Notes under the pieces: model-generated
What the model was told of the DNA's origin: nothing
The model's database searches: none
Seen by the model: only the letters and a program-made list of their open reading frames with translations
Part shown: positions 27,181 through 36,223 of the stretch, in pieces
Numbering within the stretch: position 1 is the first letter of the stretch
Layout: every line of letters begins with the position of its first letter
Position numbers and translations under genes: made by a program
DNA from: Faecalicoccus pleomorphus DSM 20574
Lineage (GTDB): Bacteria > Bacillota_I > Bacilli_A > Erysipelotrichales > Erysipelotrichaceae
Direction: 5' to 3'
Length of the DNA: 64,000 nt
NCBI RefSeq assembly: GCF_000420345.1
Contig: NZ_ATUT01000006.1
Span: 21,027 to 85,026, forward strand

Positions 27181-28941
27181 TTATGCTTTCCATGCTTTTG
27201 CCATATTCTCTTCAACTATAAAGAAAGGGACCGGTCCACAATTCAACAAGATTGTATGAAACTCTTTTTCATTATAATCGGACTTTAACGTATTTTTAGC
27301 TCTTTCTTTTAAATCCATGATTTGTTCATAGCCCGTATAATATGGTTCAAAGGCACAAGGTGTATATAACAGCTGTTTGTATTGTTTCTCATCGATCGTA
27401 ATGCCATAGTTTTCTTCAATCTCTTTTTGACATTTTTCCTGATCCCAATTGTAATAATGAATTCCAATATCAGCCAAGACCAATGCATCATAAATCACCA
27501 ACATATATTCACTATAAGCTTTTAATTGTTTTGGTTTGATGCCTTTTAAATAGCGCAGGCTGTAGTGCTGTGCATACGTCGCATAGCCTTCCTGATAAGC
27601 ACTGCTGGCCAGGATAGACCAACGAAGTGGTTCACTGATATGTTCCTGTGCGTAGTTATATTGATACATATGTCCCGGCATACCTTCATGAGCAACCGTC
27701 ATATATGTATCAATGGCTTTCATATTGTTGTTATTGGGATTGACACGCAGCTGTCCTTTTAGATCCCCATCAATCTCCGGAATTTGAAAATAAGCAGCCA
27801 CTCCATTATCGCTGGCAACATCTTCTTCCATATCTTTGATTTCATACTCTAATGATTCCACCTTTGGAAAATCATCAAACATCTGATCTTGAATATCATC
27901 TAACATCTGCTCATAGCTTGTATAATTTGTAGATGTAAAAAGAAAACTCATGTCTGAATCGGCATTTTCAATAAATGTCTGCAAATGCTCTTTACAAGCC
28001 GTATCCATCAAATCTTCCACTTCGATCACTTCCATATCAGAGCCTGTATTATTCTTCATCAACAGTGAATAATATTCTTTTCCAACATCAAAGGAAGCAA
28101 GACCATTTGGATGATTATTACCATTTTGTTTGAGATCCGACATCGCCGTTTTGATCAATTGATATGCCTGTAAATAAGAATCGGAGAATGCCTGTTCCAG
28201 CTCTTGTTTATAAGCTTTTGTTTGATCACTATCCAAATCCAATGCATCAACTTGATCCTGTAATCCTTTTAAAACCGAACTCTCTAAGCCCTTATCCAAA
28301 ATCTTTTCACAATACGATAAGATCGAATCAAAATCCAAACACAGATATCCCTTTTCATTTTGAGTGTATGTATAATCTATAGCACTTTGCGTATAATCAT
28401 CCACATCCTGTATCATCAAAATCAAATCTTTTAATTCTTGTTCACTATCAAAAGTCCAGTCCGCAAAGATAGTAGGAAACGATACATGAATCCCGGTCAT
28501 CGGTGAAAATGCCGAAGCAATATAGTCAAATTTAGGATCACTAAGTTCTTTTGAACATTCCATATTATAAGTAAAGATATCATAGGTATCTTGTTGTTGA
28601 TCGGTTAACTGTTCATAATCAAATGCCTGTAGCTGATCAAGCGTTTTCTGAATCTCTTTTCGATCTTCCTCCATACTGACGGCATCCATACGACCAAATG
28701 TCTTTTCTACGCTTGCACTATCAATATCATAGGTCTCCGGATCTTTTAAATACGAATGAAGTGTATAATAATCTGATTCCAGTGTTTCCACCAACTGATC
28801 TTTAAGAAAGTCATTAAATTCTTCCTGATATTCCGTCAATTCTTCTTCCGGTTCTTCTTTATAAGCTGTCTTATTTGATGATGAACAACCACTCAACAAC
28901 ACGACAAAACAAAGTAATAAAACTCCAATCTTTTTTGGCAT
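27181..28941 (-). CDS. DUF885 family lipoprotein, putative metallopeptidase
   Basis: A 586-residue lipoprotein. The signal peptide ends in a LSGC lipobox (Cys19), followed by an acidic linker. The C-terminal half has HEGMPGH near residue 425, a metal-binding HExxH-like variant typical of the DUF885 family, with further conserved AYQEGYATYAQ. This family is thought to contain zinc-dependent peptidases. It has a ribosome binding site of modest strength and stands alone. The substrate is unknown; a surface peptidase is the most likely role. Confidence 0.85.
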   Translation of the reverse strand: MPKKIGVLLLCFVVLLSGCSSSNKTAYKEEPEEELTEYQEEFNDFLKDQLVETLESDYYTLHSYLKDPETYDIDSASVEKTFGRMDAVSMEEDRKEIQKTLDQLQAFDYEQLTDQQQDTYDIFTYNMECSKELSDPKFDYIASAFSPMTGIHVSFPTIFADWTFDSEQELKDLILMIQDVDDYTQSAIDYTYTQNEKGYLCLDFDSILSYCEKILDKGLESSVLKGLQDQVDALDLDSDQTKAYKQELEQAFSDSYLQAYQLIKTAMSDLKQNGNNHPNGLASFDVGKEYYSLLMKNNTGSDMEVIEVEDLMDTACKEHLQTFIENADSDMSFLFTSTNYTSYEQMLDDIQDQMFDDFPKVESLEYEIKDMEEDVASDNGVAAYFQIPEIDGDLKGQLRVNPNNNNMKAIDTYMTVAHEGMPGHMYQYNYAQEHISEPLRWSILASSAYQEGYATYAQHYSLRYLKGIKPKQLKAYSEYMLVIYDALVLADIGIHYYNWDQEKCQKEIEENYGITIDEKQYKQLLYTPCAFEPYYTGYEQIMDLKERAKNTLKSDYNEKEFHTILLNCGPVPFFIVEENMAKAWKA

Positions 28942-29004
28942 ATTTTTATTATCCTTTCTGATTCAAGTGTATCAGAAATCCTATGACTTCTCTACAATGT
29001 ATAA

Positions 29005-29043
29005 GAAAAGCCTGGCCAAATCACAACAATTCAGCCAGGCTAT
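29005..29043 (-). terminator. Terminator of the DUF885/nucleotidyltransferase region
   Basis: On the minus strand AGCCTGGC, a 17-base loop, GCCAGGCT and TTTCTT follow the nucleotidyltransferase stop. Confidence 0.8.
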
Positions 29044-29054
29044 TATTTAAATTA

Positions 29055-30008
29055 TTATAGATCAGAATATAAATCAGTGGAGTACACGCCTTCTTCAATC
29101 AGCTTCTTAAAGCTTTTGACCACTTCTGGTTTATCTTCTTTATACGTGACTCCAAACCATTTATCATGGGTTTCCAAAACTTTTACCGTACATTTGTTTT
29201 CTCTGAGTAAGCTTCCAATTAAAGTCGGAAGTAAGTATTCTGCTTTTAACGGATTATTGATGACATCTTCTTTAAAGAAAGTGATAAAGTGTTTTTCTAA
29301 AACATCTAAAAAAGCAGGATCTTGTCCAACTTTTGCCGGAAAGCCCCAGAAGTTCATCGACACATAGGAATTGATATCAAGTTCTGTATCATTGGTTTTT
29401 GTTTTGAGTACACCATCTTCCACTACTTTTACGATGTTTGATGTCTCCACAACATCCATCACATGAGTATGTCCCTCTTCGACTTTACAGACACCACGTG
29501 TGACTCCACCATTATCGGATAAGGTATTTTTTAAGATAAAGCCGGCCATCGCATAGGCTGTATCTTCATGATCTATAATTAACCAGTCATGTAGTTTCTG
29601 AAAGGCTTCTTTTCCATAATAGTCATCGGCATTGATCACCGCAAATGGCTCATGGATCAGTTCCTTAGCTGCCAAGACAGCCTGCCCGGTTCCCCAAGGC
29701 TTGGTTCTTTCGTTTGGAAAAGTAAAACCTTCCGGAATATCGTGAATATCCTGAAAGACATAGCCAATTTCTACATGCATCTTTTGGGCAATGGTTTCTA
29801 CACGATTGCCGATTCTTTCTTTAAAGTCTTCTTCAATATCTTTTCGAATGACAAAGATGATCTTATTAAAACCGGCCTGTATCGCATCATGAATAGAATA
29901 ATCCATGATGATCTCATCGTTGAATCCTACCGGTTCTAATTGTTTGATACCGCCGCCAAATCGACTTCCGATGCCGGCTGCCATGATCAATAATGTTGTG
30001 TTTCTCAT
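29055..30008 (-). CDS. Sugar-phosphate nucleotidyltransferase family protein
   Basis: A 317-residue protein of the NTP-transferase superfamily. The N-terminal MAAGIGSRFGGG motif replaces the more common LAGGxGTR, GTGQAVLAAKELI near residue 106 and NADDYYG near 125 match the nucleotide-binding and metal-binding elements. It makes an NDP-sugar or activates another phosphorylated compound. The actual substrate is not clear; related proteins act on glucose-1-phosphate-like compounds. It lies outside the polysaccharide locus but could supply it. No cognate operon partners are present. Confidence 0.75.
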   Translation of the reverse strand: MRNTTLLIMAAGIGSRFGGGIKQLEPVGFNDEIIMDYSIHDAIQAGFNKIIFVIRKDIEEDFKERIGNRVETIAQKMHVEIGYVFQDIHDIPEGFTFPNERTKPWGTGQAVLAAKELIHEPFAVINADDYYGKEAFQKLHDWLIIDHEDTAYAMAGFILKNTLSDNGGVTRGVCKVEEGHTHVMDVVETSNIVKVVEDGVLKTKTNDTELDINSYVSMNFWGFPAKVGQDPAFLDVLEKHFITFFKEDVINNPLKAEYLLPTLIGSLLRENKCTVKVLETHDKWFGVTYKEDKPEVVKSFKKLIEEGVYSTDLYSDL

Positions 30009-30099
30009 AATTTGATTCCTTTCAACTGCATAAAAAAAGAATATTTTTCAACCTCATTAAGAGTATATCGAAACATCCATCAAAACGCAAAAATGATTT

Positions 30100-30573
30100 C
30101 TACTTTTTCGTTACACTAAAACTCCAGTAATAGCCACGCTTCTGCATACGTCGAATATATTTTTCTTCAATAGGTGAAGTTCCGACCATCTTAGAAATAC
30201 GGGAAGCATATACAATCAGTGATTCTCTTGTGACTTCATGATGATACATCCGTAATAGATCCAATAGTTCGATATCCGAGATCACTTCTTTTTGATTTGC
30301 TACCAGCATCTGTAGAATCAAGAATTCATGTTCATGCACATTTAATAACTTCTTATCTTTATACGCCAGTTTCTTTTCAAAATCGATCTTGATATCCCCT
30401 GATCGTATCGTCTTATTTTCAAAGGCTTTAAAGTTTTCAAAATGATCTTCATTGGAACTTGTTCTTTTTTCTTCTCTGTCTTTAACCAGTTTCTGTAGTT
30501 CTGTCATACTGATATGATTTTCCATACAGAAATTTCCAAGCAAATTGATCTTATTATCCATTGTCTTACTCAT
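30100..30573 (-). CDS. Winged-helix (OmpR/PhoB-type) DNA-binding protein
   Basis: A 157-residue protein whose C-terminal half is an OmpR/PhoB-type winged helix (KKLLNVHEHEFLILQMLVANQKEVISDIELLDLLRMYHHEVTRESLIVYASRISKMV). The N-terminal half is a short helical segment instead of a receiver domain, so it is an orphan regulator. I chose the ATG at 30573 because AGGAGATGG precedes it. It follows the helix-turn-helix gene by 16 bases and forms a pair with it. Target unknown. Confidence 0.65.
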   Translation of the reverse strand: MSKTMDNKINLLGNFCMENHISMTELQKLVKDREEKRTSSNEDHFENFKAFENKTIRSGDIKIDFEKKLAYKDKKLLNVHEHEFLILQMLVANQKEVISDIELLDLLRMYHHEVTRESLIVYASRISKMVGTSPIEEKYIRRMQKRGYYWSFSVTKK

Positions 30574-30589
30574 ACAATACCATCTCCTA

Positions 30590-30919
30590 TTATGATTTCT
30601 TTTCCATAGTCTTGATCTGATAGTCCTTGGAAACAATCACCGATTCCAAGTATTCGATTCGACTATCTTTTCGTTTTAATTCCGCTATCAGGCTTTTCTT
30701 ATCCAAATCGTTGTATCTTGCCGCATGGATCTTTCGTTTCGCGAATTCATAGTTGTCGATTCCATTAAAGGAAGTAGGATCCTTACGATATAAAGTCACC
30801 CATTTTTCAATGGTCTTTATCGGCAGATTCAATTCTTTGGATACATCGCTGATCTTTTCTTTATCATCACAAATACGATGACAAACCGTCTTCTTTAAAT
30901 CATTGGAATATAACTTCAT
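30590..30919 (-). CDS. Transposase-type helix-turn-helix protein
   Basis: A 109-residue protein with an N-terminal helix-turn-helix like that of IS3 OrfA (VSKELNLPIKTIEKWVTLYRK) and a C-terminal coiled-coil/leucine segment (SLIAELKRKDSRIEYLESVIVSKD). No transposase catalytic part follows, and the next gene is a winged-helix regulator, so this may be a domesticated DNA-binding protein rather than an IS relic. GGGAG lies before the ATG at 30919. Confidence 0.6.
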   Translation of the reverse strand: MKLYSNDLKKTVCHRICDDKEKISDVSKELNLPIKTIEKWVTLYRKDPTSFNGIDNYEFAKRKIHAARYNDLDKKSLIAELKRKDSRIEYLESVIVSKDYQIKTMEKKS

Positions 30920-31083
30920 ATCACTACTCCCTTCATAACGATAAAATTGACAATATAAAAAGAAGTTCGGAAAGAACTTCAAATAGATTAAATTTATATT
31001 GAGCATAAAAAACATTTATTGATTCTAAGTACTTTAATTCACATTATAATAAATGATACATCGAATCACTTATATAAAATCAA

Positions 31084-31356
31084 CTAATCCCAAAACTTAC
31101 TAGATAGAATATAATGTACTTTAAAGTTTTGATCTATACCTAACTTATTTAGCACTTCGCTCAACCATTTATACGCTTTATCATCGTAATAATAAATAAA
31201 CCATTCCGCGTTCTGATCAACAGATTTTCTAATCATTTTTAAATAAGATATATCTGCCAAACCAGCGGACCATCCAAATATAATAACTTTATTAACATCT
31301 TTAAGCTTTTCCCAGAAACATTGATTAAACGATATAATCCATTTTGTATCTCCGGC
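31084..31356 (-). pseudogene. 3' remnant of an AbiH-like abortive-infection gene
   Basis: The 90 residues up to the stop at 31084 resemble the C-terminus of AbiH-type phage-resistance proteins (VIIFGWSAGLADISYLKMIRKS, then IYYYDDKAYKWL). Reading upstream, the frame continues without interruption into the end of the IS256 element, so the 5' part has been lost. No N-terminal counterpart is found on the far side of the element, hence more than simple insertion has happened. It is probably inactive. Confidence 0.6.
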
Positions 31357-32708
31357 GGTAGTGTCAAGTATTTTTCGCAAAATGGTTTGCAGGGTCTGGC
31401 ATGAGTGAAGTCAGCCAGCAATGGAGGCATCTTCAAGGGCGGCCTCCAGGTGCTTCATGTTCATGTACTTCTTGTTGCCCCACTGGGTGCCGGCCACATG
31501 GCGCAGCCGGGCACAGACCAGCATAAGGGCGGAATTGCCGTCCGGGAAACTGCCCACCACACGGGTACGGCGGCGGATCTCCCGGTTGAGTCGTTCAATA
31601 ACGTTATTGGTACGGATGCGAGTCCAGTGCTCGCTGGGAAAATCGCAGTAGGTCAGCGTCTCCTCAATGCCATCCTCTACCTTCTTGGCCGCCTCTTTCA
31701 GTTTCATGGAGCGCAGTTCTTCCACCACAGCTTTGGCCTTTTCCCGGGCTGCTTTCTTGCTTTCCTGGGCGTGGACCGCCTTGAGCATCTTTGCCACCAG
31801 CTTCACCTTGGAGCGAGGCGTGACCGAGAATACATTGCGGTAAAAGTGGACGGTACAGCGCTGGTACTTGGCTTCGGGGAATACTTCTCCCACGGCCTCC
31901 AGCATACCAAGGCACTTGTCTCCAACAATGAGTTTCACACCGTCCAGACCTCGGCCACGCAGCCACTGGAAGAAGCTGACCCAGCTGGACTTGTCCTCCT
32001 TCATGCCCTCGGCGGCACCCAGAACCTCACGGTATCCGTCCTCATTGACCGCAATTGCCACAAGAATGGCTACGTTTTCAAATTCGCCGCCCCAGTTACG
32101 GCGCAGATAGATCCCATCCACATAGACATACGGATATCGTCCGCCTTGCAGAGGACGGTTCCGCCAATCCTCGATGTGGACATACGCTTTCTTGTTTAAC
32201 TCACTTATAGTGGAGGGAGAGACTTTGCTGCCCCAGAGGGCCTCGGTAATATCCTCCGCACGCCGAACGGATACGCCTGCCAGGTACATCTCAATGAGGG
32301 CTTCTTCCACGCTGCTCTCCCGGCGGCGATACCGCTCAATGATGGCGGTTTCAAAGGAGATCCCCTTGAGCTTGGGCACCTTCAGGGTAACGTCCCCGGA
32401 TGTAGTGGTGAGATTTCGGTTGTAGTGGCCGCTGCGATAGCCCTGACGCTGCTCATTGCGCTCGTACCGGGCCGCCTGGGTCAGCTTCTCCGCCTCGGCC
32501 TCCAGCAGTTCGTTGAGGGTTTCCTCTACGCTGCCTCGTACCAGTTCTTTGATTTGACCCTTGATTACTTCCTCGTTAAGCTGTACAATCTTTTCGGACA
32601 TGGTTTGCTGTCTCCTTTCAGAATGGTGTGTCGTGACTTCATTCTACCAGAGGGCTGCAAACCATGTCTCTTTTTAACTACTTTTCAATTTGCGAAACTT
32701 ATTGTACC
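31357..32708 (-). mobile_element. IS256-family insertion sequence, GC-rich
   Basis: About 1.35 kb with one intact transposase gene. Its base composition is visibly higher in G+C than the surrounding DNA, which indicates recent arrival from a different donor. The left end reads GGTAGTGTCAAG, similar to the end of the second IS256-type element at 63696. The right end (inverted) reads GGTACAATAAG; both have TTTCGCAAA inside. No clear target duplication is found, so ends are approximate and flanks may have rearranged. Confidence 0.75.
31411..32601 (-). CDS. IS256-family (Mutator-type) transposase
   Basis: A 396-residue transposase. The DDE triad residues are visible as VDGIYLRR near residue 162, VGDKCLGM near residue 225 and NNVIERLNREIRRRTR near residue 333, the last one in the usual IS256 arrangement. 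GDVTLKVPKLKG and RYERNEQRQGYRSGHYNRNL are characteristic N-terminal motifs. The frame is intact and starts at an ATG with GAAAGGAGA upstream, so the element may still be active. Confidence 0.95.
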   Translation of the reverse strand: MSEKIVQLNEEVIKGQIKELVRGSVEETLNELLEAEAEKLTQAARYERNEQRQGYRSGHYNRNLTTTSGDVTLKVPKLKGISFETAIIERYRRRESSVEEALIEMYLAGVSVRRAEDITEALWGSKVSPSTISELNKKAYVHIEDWRNRPLQGGRYPYVYVDGIYLRRNWGGEFENVAILVAIAVNEDGYREVLGAAEGMKEDKSSWVSFFQWLRGRGLDGVKLIVGDKCLGMLEAVGEVFPEAKYQRCTVHFYRNVFSVTPRSKVKLVAKMLKAVHAQESKKAAREKAKAVVEELRSMKLKEAAKKVEDGIEETLTYCDFPSEHWTRIRTNNVIERLNREIRRRTRVVGSFPDGNSALMLVCARLRHVAGTQWGNKKYMNMKHLEAALEDASIAG

Positions 32709-32772
32709 TTATCCTTCCGGCACATTTTCAGTTTGATGTGGCCGCTGGATAAACTTATGTTCTTATAACCCT

Positions 32773-32822
32773 AAAACCCGTGATGAACAGTGCGTTATGC
32801 CTGTCCATCACGGTTTTTTTCC
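32773..32822. terminator. Bidirectional terminator of the coiled-coil gene
   Basis: AACCCGTGATG and CATCACGGTTTTTTT form a long perfect stem over a 20-base loop. Read leftwards it ends the small coiled-coil gene with TTTTAGGG. Confidence 0.8.
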
Positions 32823-32824
32823 TG

Positions 32825-33118
32825 TTATTTCAGTTTTGCGAGAATTTCATCGGCACTCATGCCTTCGGCAAGCAGCTTTTTCAGAACGGATTCCGCTTCT
32901 GCCTTTTTTGCTTCCAGCATTTCCACTTCTTTTTCGACTTTCTTCAAAGCAGCCTTCTTCACTTTCAGATCAGCTTTCAAAGTGTCAATGTTTGCGGTGA
33001 TGGATGCGATCTCAGTATTCAGAGACGCAATAGCTTCCTGCTTTTCTGAGATCTGGGATGCGTAGTCTTTGGTAATATTAGTTTTGGGACGGTTTTTGCT
33101 GCCTTTCGTTCTGGGCAT
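32825..33118 (-). CDS. Small basic coiled-coil protein, unknown function
   Basis: A 97-residue protein starting MPRTKGSKNRPKTNI, then a long heptad-type coiled coil (QEAIASLNTEIASITANIDTLKADLKVKKAALKKVEKEVEMLEAKKAEAE) and a UBA-like end (AEGMSADEILAKLK). I recall proteins of this shape on mobile or plasmid-like DNA of Clostridia but cannot assign a function. It has its own good promoter (TTGCCC, 17 bp, TATACT) and a terminator, i.e. an isolated transcription unit. Confidence 0.65.
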   Translation of the reverse strand: MPRTKGSKNRPKTNITKDYASQISEKQEAIASLNTEIASITANIDTLKADLKVKKAALKKVEKEVEMLEAKKAEAESVLKKLLAEGMSADEILAKLK

Positions 33119-33151
33119 AGGTGATAACCTCTTTCTTTTTTTAGTTGTTTA

Positions 33152-33180
33152 AGTATAACACTGTACGGGTATGAGGGCAA
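33152..33180 (-). promoter_or_regulatory. Promoter of the coiled-coil gene
   Basis: On the minus strand TTGCCC (33180-33175), a 17-bp spacer and TATACT (33157-33152). GAGG lies near the ATG at 33118. Confidence 0.65.
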
Positions 33181-33215
33181 TATAAGTCTCCAAACAAAAG
33201 CATATACGAATGCGC

Positions 33216-33635
33216 TCATTCAATAAATGCCTTGATCTTCGTAAACATATCAAGATAATCTACATACATATCTGAAACAGAGTCCACCATGTTTAAGTAT
33301 GTATTCAGCATTCCGGCTGCAACCGTTTCACTTTTATCATCAGTTCGTTCTATAAGCCGATTTCCAATTAAATCTTCCAGACCGATTACAAAGCTTTTAA
33401 TGTTATCTTTAAGCATCGCAAATTGGATAGTTTCTGAAGCTTCTGCTGCATAATCATCAAATTCAATATGCTCTAATTCCGGACGAGTTGGTTTCTTTTG
33501 AGAAGCAAATTCATTCTTCATCATACCATACATATCGCTTCTTACACTTTCCAACTTTTCCTTTATCTCTTGATAGAATGAGTCTACATATTCGCGAACA
33601 CTCTCTTCATAATCATCACCCGTTAATTTGATCAA
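33216..33635 (-). CDS. Unknown acidic helical protein, possibly a fragment
   Basis: An open frame of 139 codons beginning at a TTG just after an in-frame TGA, with no convincing ribosome binding site. The translation is acidic and helical (YVDSFYQEIKEKLESVRSDMYGMMKNEF and SYV-like repeats are absent). I do not recognise a family. The lack of a good start suggests the 3' part of a broken gene; the coding potential nevertheless looks real because the frame is long and its composition protein-like. Confidence 0.4.
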   Translation of the reverse strand: MIKLTGDDYEESVREYVDSFYQEIKEKLESVRSDMYGMMKNEFASQKKPTRPELEHIEFDDYAAEASETIQFAMLKDNIKSFVIGLEDLIGNRLIERTDDKSETVAAGMLNTYLNMVDSVSDMYVDYLDMFTKIKAFIE

Positions 33636-33744
33636 GTATCATATAAGCTTATCCTTTATAATCAAGTATTAGGCTCCTTGCACTTGGGGTGACATCAATG
33701 TGTGACCTTAGATAAACGCACTACCTGACACCTTAGTTTACCTT

Positions 33745-34731
33745 TCAAAAATTTCCCAAAACAAACTTGTTCGTCATCGGAATTTTTCTTACAATTTTTT
33801 TTGAAATCACTACCGGAAATATAATTCCAGCCACGAAACTAATCAGAAAACACAGATAACCATTCACACCCAATTTATTCAATAAAACAACTCTCACAGA
33901 GACTTGAAATATATTGGCCATAATATAGATATCCATACTATATCTTCCAAGTTCCTTCAAAATCTTATTCTTCTCCAATATATGAGCAGCCCCGTATACT
34001 ACCATTATCCCTAATATTGCCGTCAAAATTTTAAATATGTTTTTCCCATCAATATTCATACACATATTAAGAGCAATCAGTAGCCCACCCCCGATGATAA
34101 TCAGCGGTTGATGATTGTCAAAATAGACTTTACCAGAAGCCACGGGCAAGTTCTTCCTGAATAATGCACCTAAAATATAGAACAGCGTTTCAAACATAAA
34201 ATTTCTCAAAAACGCATTATCGACAAACACCGATGAAACCGCCATTATCAATGAGAGAAGAAAAGTAATGTGTAAAGAGAATTTTCCAGCATTACTCATC
34301 ACGCAGAGAAAAACAGCATTAAGAAATAGAACATACAATGTCCACAATTGGCTGTTCGGATTGTCCCCACCCAAAAAACCAAGCACAATGTAACTTATGT
34401 CTACTCGTTTTGTTACATAATCCGCCATCAAAAGTTTTATAGGGATATAACATATTCCAACAAAAAAGTAAGGAATCATCAGCCTTTTAAATCTTTCCAG
34501 AATATATGCTTCTTTTTCATGTAATTGCCGTTTCTGAAGAGCTTTTATCCCGCAAAATCCTGAAAGAAAAAAGAACAATGGCATATGAAAGCTGTATATA
34601 ATCTGAAAGATTTTTCCGAAGATGGGAACATTTGGCGTCGTATCCGCTATTGCATGGCCAAGTACCACGAAAATAATCCCCAGACCCTTTGCCGCATCAA
34701 CCCAATCGTAATGTAACGTCTTTTCTTGCAT
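33745..34731 (-). CDS. Acyltransferase family 3 (OafA/WecH-type) membrane protein
   Basis: A 328-residue integral membrane O-acyltransferase. The N-terminal DWVDAAKGLGIIFVVLGHAIADT carries the conserved His, and the following SFHMPLFFFLSGFCG motif is diagnostic; about ten helices follow. Such enzymes add acetyl or similar groups to surface glycans. It is the last gene of the leftward polysaccharide unit. Its frame is intact, unlike the related gene at 39158-40244. Confidence 0.88.
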   Translation of the reverse strand: MQEKTLHYDWVDAAKGLGIIFVVLGHAIADTTPNVPIFGKIFQIIYSFHMPLFFFLSGFCGIKALQKRQLHEKEAYILERFKRLMIPYFFVGICYIPIKLLMADYVTKRVDISYIVLGFLGGDNPNSQLWTLYVLFLNAVFLCVMSNAGKFSLHITFLLSLIMAVSSVFVDNAFLRNFMFETLFYILGALFRKNLPVASGKVYFDNHQPLIIIGGGLLIALNMCMNIDGKNIFKILTAILGIMVVYGAAHILEKNKILKELGRYSMDIYIMANIFQVSVRVVLLNKLGVNGYLCFLISFVAGIIFPVVISKKIVRKIPMTNKFVLGNF

Positions 34732-34759
34732 AAAAACTTCCTAACCTCCTCACACTGAA

Positions 34760-36223
34760 TCACTGATTAGACTTCTTCAGCTTTTTCAATATAGGACTCC
34801 ATACCATATTTAGTAATTCGATGAGCATTTCATACCGAAATGCCAACAGCACCACCGCATATACTCCAAAGAACACCAGCGCCGTGATAAATAATGTTGC
34901 AAATGTGCCAACATGGAGTATTGAAGAAATCAAATAATATCCTACTGTTCCCAATATCGTTGCAATCACAACTTGCACCGTTCCCTTGGTCGAAATTGCT
35001 CCCCGAATATAATTTCGTGTAAAAAAGACCTGCACGCAGAATTGTGTAAGCTCAGCAAACAGTGTTCCAATTGCCGCACCATTTGCACCCATTTGTGGAA
35101 TTAAAATGACGTTGAGAATTATATCGACCACTGCACCACAAGAGACAGAAATCGCAAACTTCCATTCTCCTCCAGTTGGTATCAGTATTTGCATTCCCGT
35201 TATATTAGAGAGGCTTGAAATTAGCATTATCGGCATTAGGATTCTCATCGGTTTTGCCGCATCTGCATATTCCGCTCCTGACAAAAAAACAACAGATGGT
35301 TTTGCCGCAAGAATAAAATACACCATCATCGGCACAGCTATCATAATAATTGTGCAATAAGATTTCTTTAGCAGTCTTTTGAACTCCTTCCAATTTTCGC
35401 CCGCGATATAAAACGAAAGTCTTGGTAGCAACACCGTCCCTACCGATGTAATAAGGGTCGTTAGTACTGTCCGGATTTTTACCGCAGCCGAGTAAATTCC
35501 AACTTGGAAATCTCCACACATAAAGCCAAGCATTACACTATCCAAACTAGAGTATACATTAACCGCTAAATATGTCGCAAACATCGCCAATGTTGGCTTA
35601 ATATGCTGCTTGCAGTCATAGTCCCCATACCATTTATATGTAATAAAGTTTCGTGAGTAGATGATGTTAAGTATATTACCGCCCACGTTTGCAAATACTG
35701 TTATTACAGCATATTTATAGCTGTCTGCCGGACTATGAACAAACAAAAACATTAACACTACGCCTATGAATTTAAATGCAATGGATCTCTTTGTAATATA
35801 ATCATATCGTTCAATCGCCGAATACAGCCAGTTCATACCGACTACATTCAAAATCATATTCCAGCTATAAATAAACAGAAGCTTCCACTCTTGGTGATAT
35901 CTCGGCACCACAAAAATAGAAATCACCAGCGCAATACAGGCAATCGTTGTTGTGACCGCATTAATCAGCAAAAGCTCATGTACTGTCTTTGATAATTTTG
36001 TTCTATCTTCTCTAACCCTGGCACATGCCTTTATGCCATATGTCGAAAGACCCAAAGTTGCAAAAAGAGAAAAATAAGTCAGTGATGCTGAAGCAAAATT
36101 CAGCTTTCCGTTAGTCTCTACTCCCAACACGCGGGAAATGTATGGAAATGCAATCAGAGGAAATATTATATTAGCTACTGATAGTATGCCATTGACGATA
36201 GCGTTATATTTAATGGATTTCAT
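34760..36223 (-). CDS. wzx: Polysaccharide repeat-unit flippase (Wzx)
   Basis: A 487-residue protein with 12 to 14 hydrophobic segments and the MOP-superfamily flippase pattern (IVNGILSVANIIFPLIAFPYISRVLGVETNGKLNFASA at the N-terminus). It translocates undecaprenyl-linked repeat units across the membrane. It overlaps the stop of the HAD gene by 14 bases and is in the same unit as the Wzy polymerase, as expected for a Wzx/Wzy-dependent locus. Confidence 0.9.
   Translation of the reverse strand: MKSIKYNAIVNGILSVANIIFPLIAFPYISRVLGVETNGKLNFASASLTYFSLFATLGLSTYGIKACARVREDRTKLSKTVHELLLINAVTTTIACIALVISIFVVPRYHQEWKLLFIYSWNMILNVVGMNWLYSAIERYDYITKRSIAFKFIGVVLMFLFVHSPADSYKYAVITVFANVGGNILNIIYSRNFITYKWYGDYDCKQHIKPTLAMFATYLAVNVYSSLDSVMLGFMCGDFQVGIYSAAVKIRTVLTTLITSVGTVLLPRLSFYIAGENWKEFKRLLKKSYCTIIMIAVPMMVYFILAAKPSVVFLSGAEYADAAKPMRILMPIMLISSLSNITGMQILIPTGGEWKFAISVSCGAVVDIILNVILIPQMGANGAAIGTLFAELTQFCVQVFFTRNYIRGAISTKGTVQVVIATILGTVGYYLISSILHVGTFATLFITALVFFGVYAVVLLAFRYEMLIELLNMVWSPILKKLKKSNQ

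Noticed and set aside
31405..32199. 264-codon plus-strand ORF
   Set aside because: Antisense to the IS256 transposase with intact DDE motifs; composition effect of the GC-rich element.
31357..32708. Target-site duplication around the IS256 element
   Set aside because: Left and right flanks share only loose similarity (TATC...CCGG), not an exact 8-9 bp repeat.
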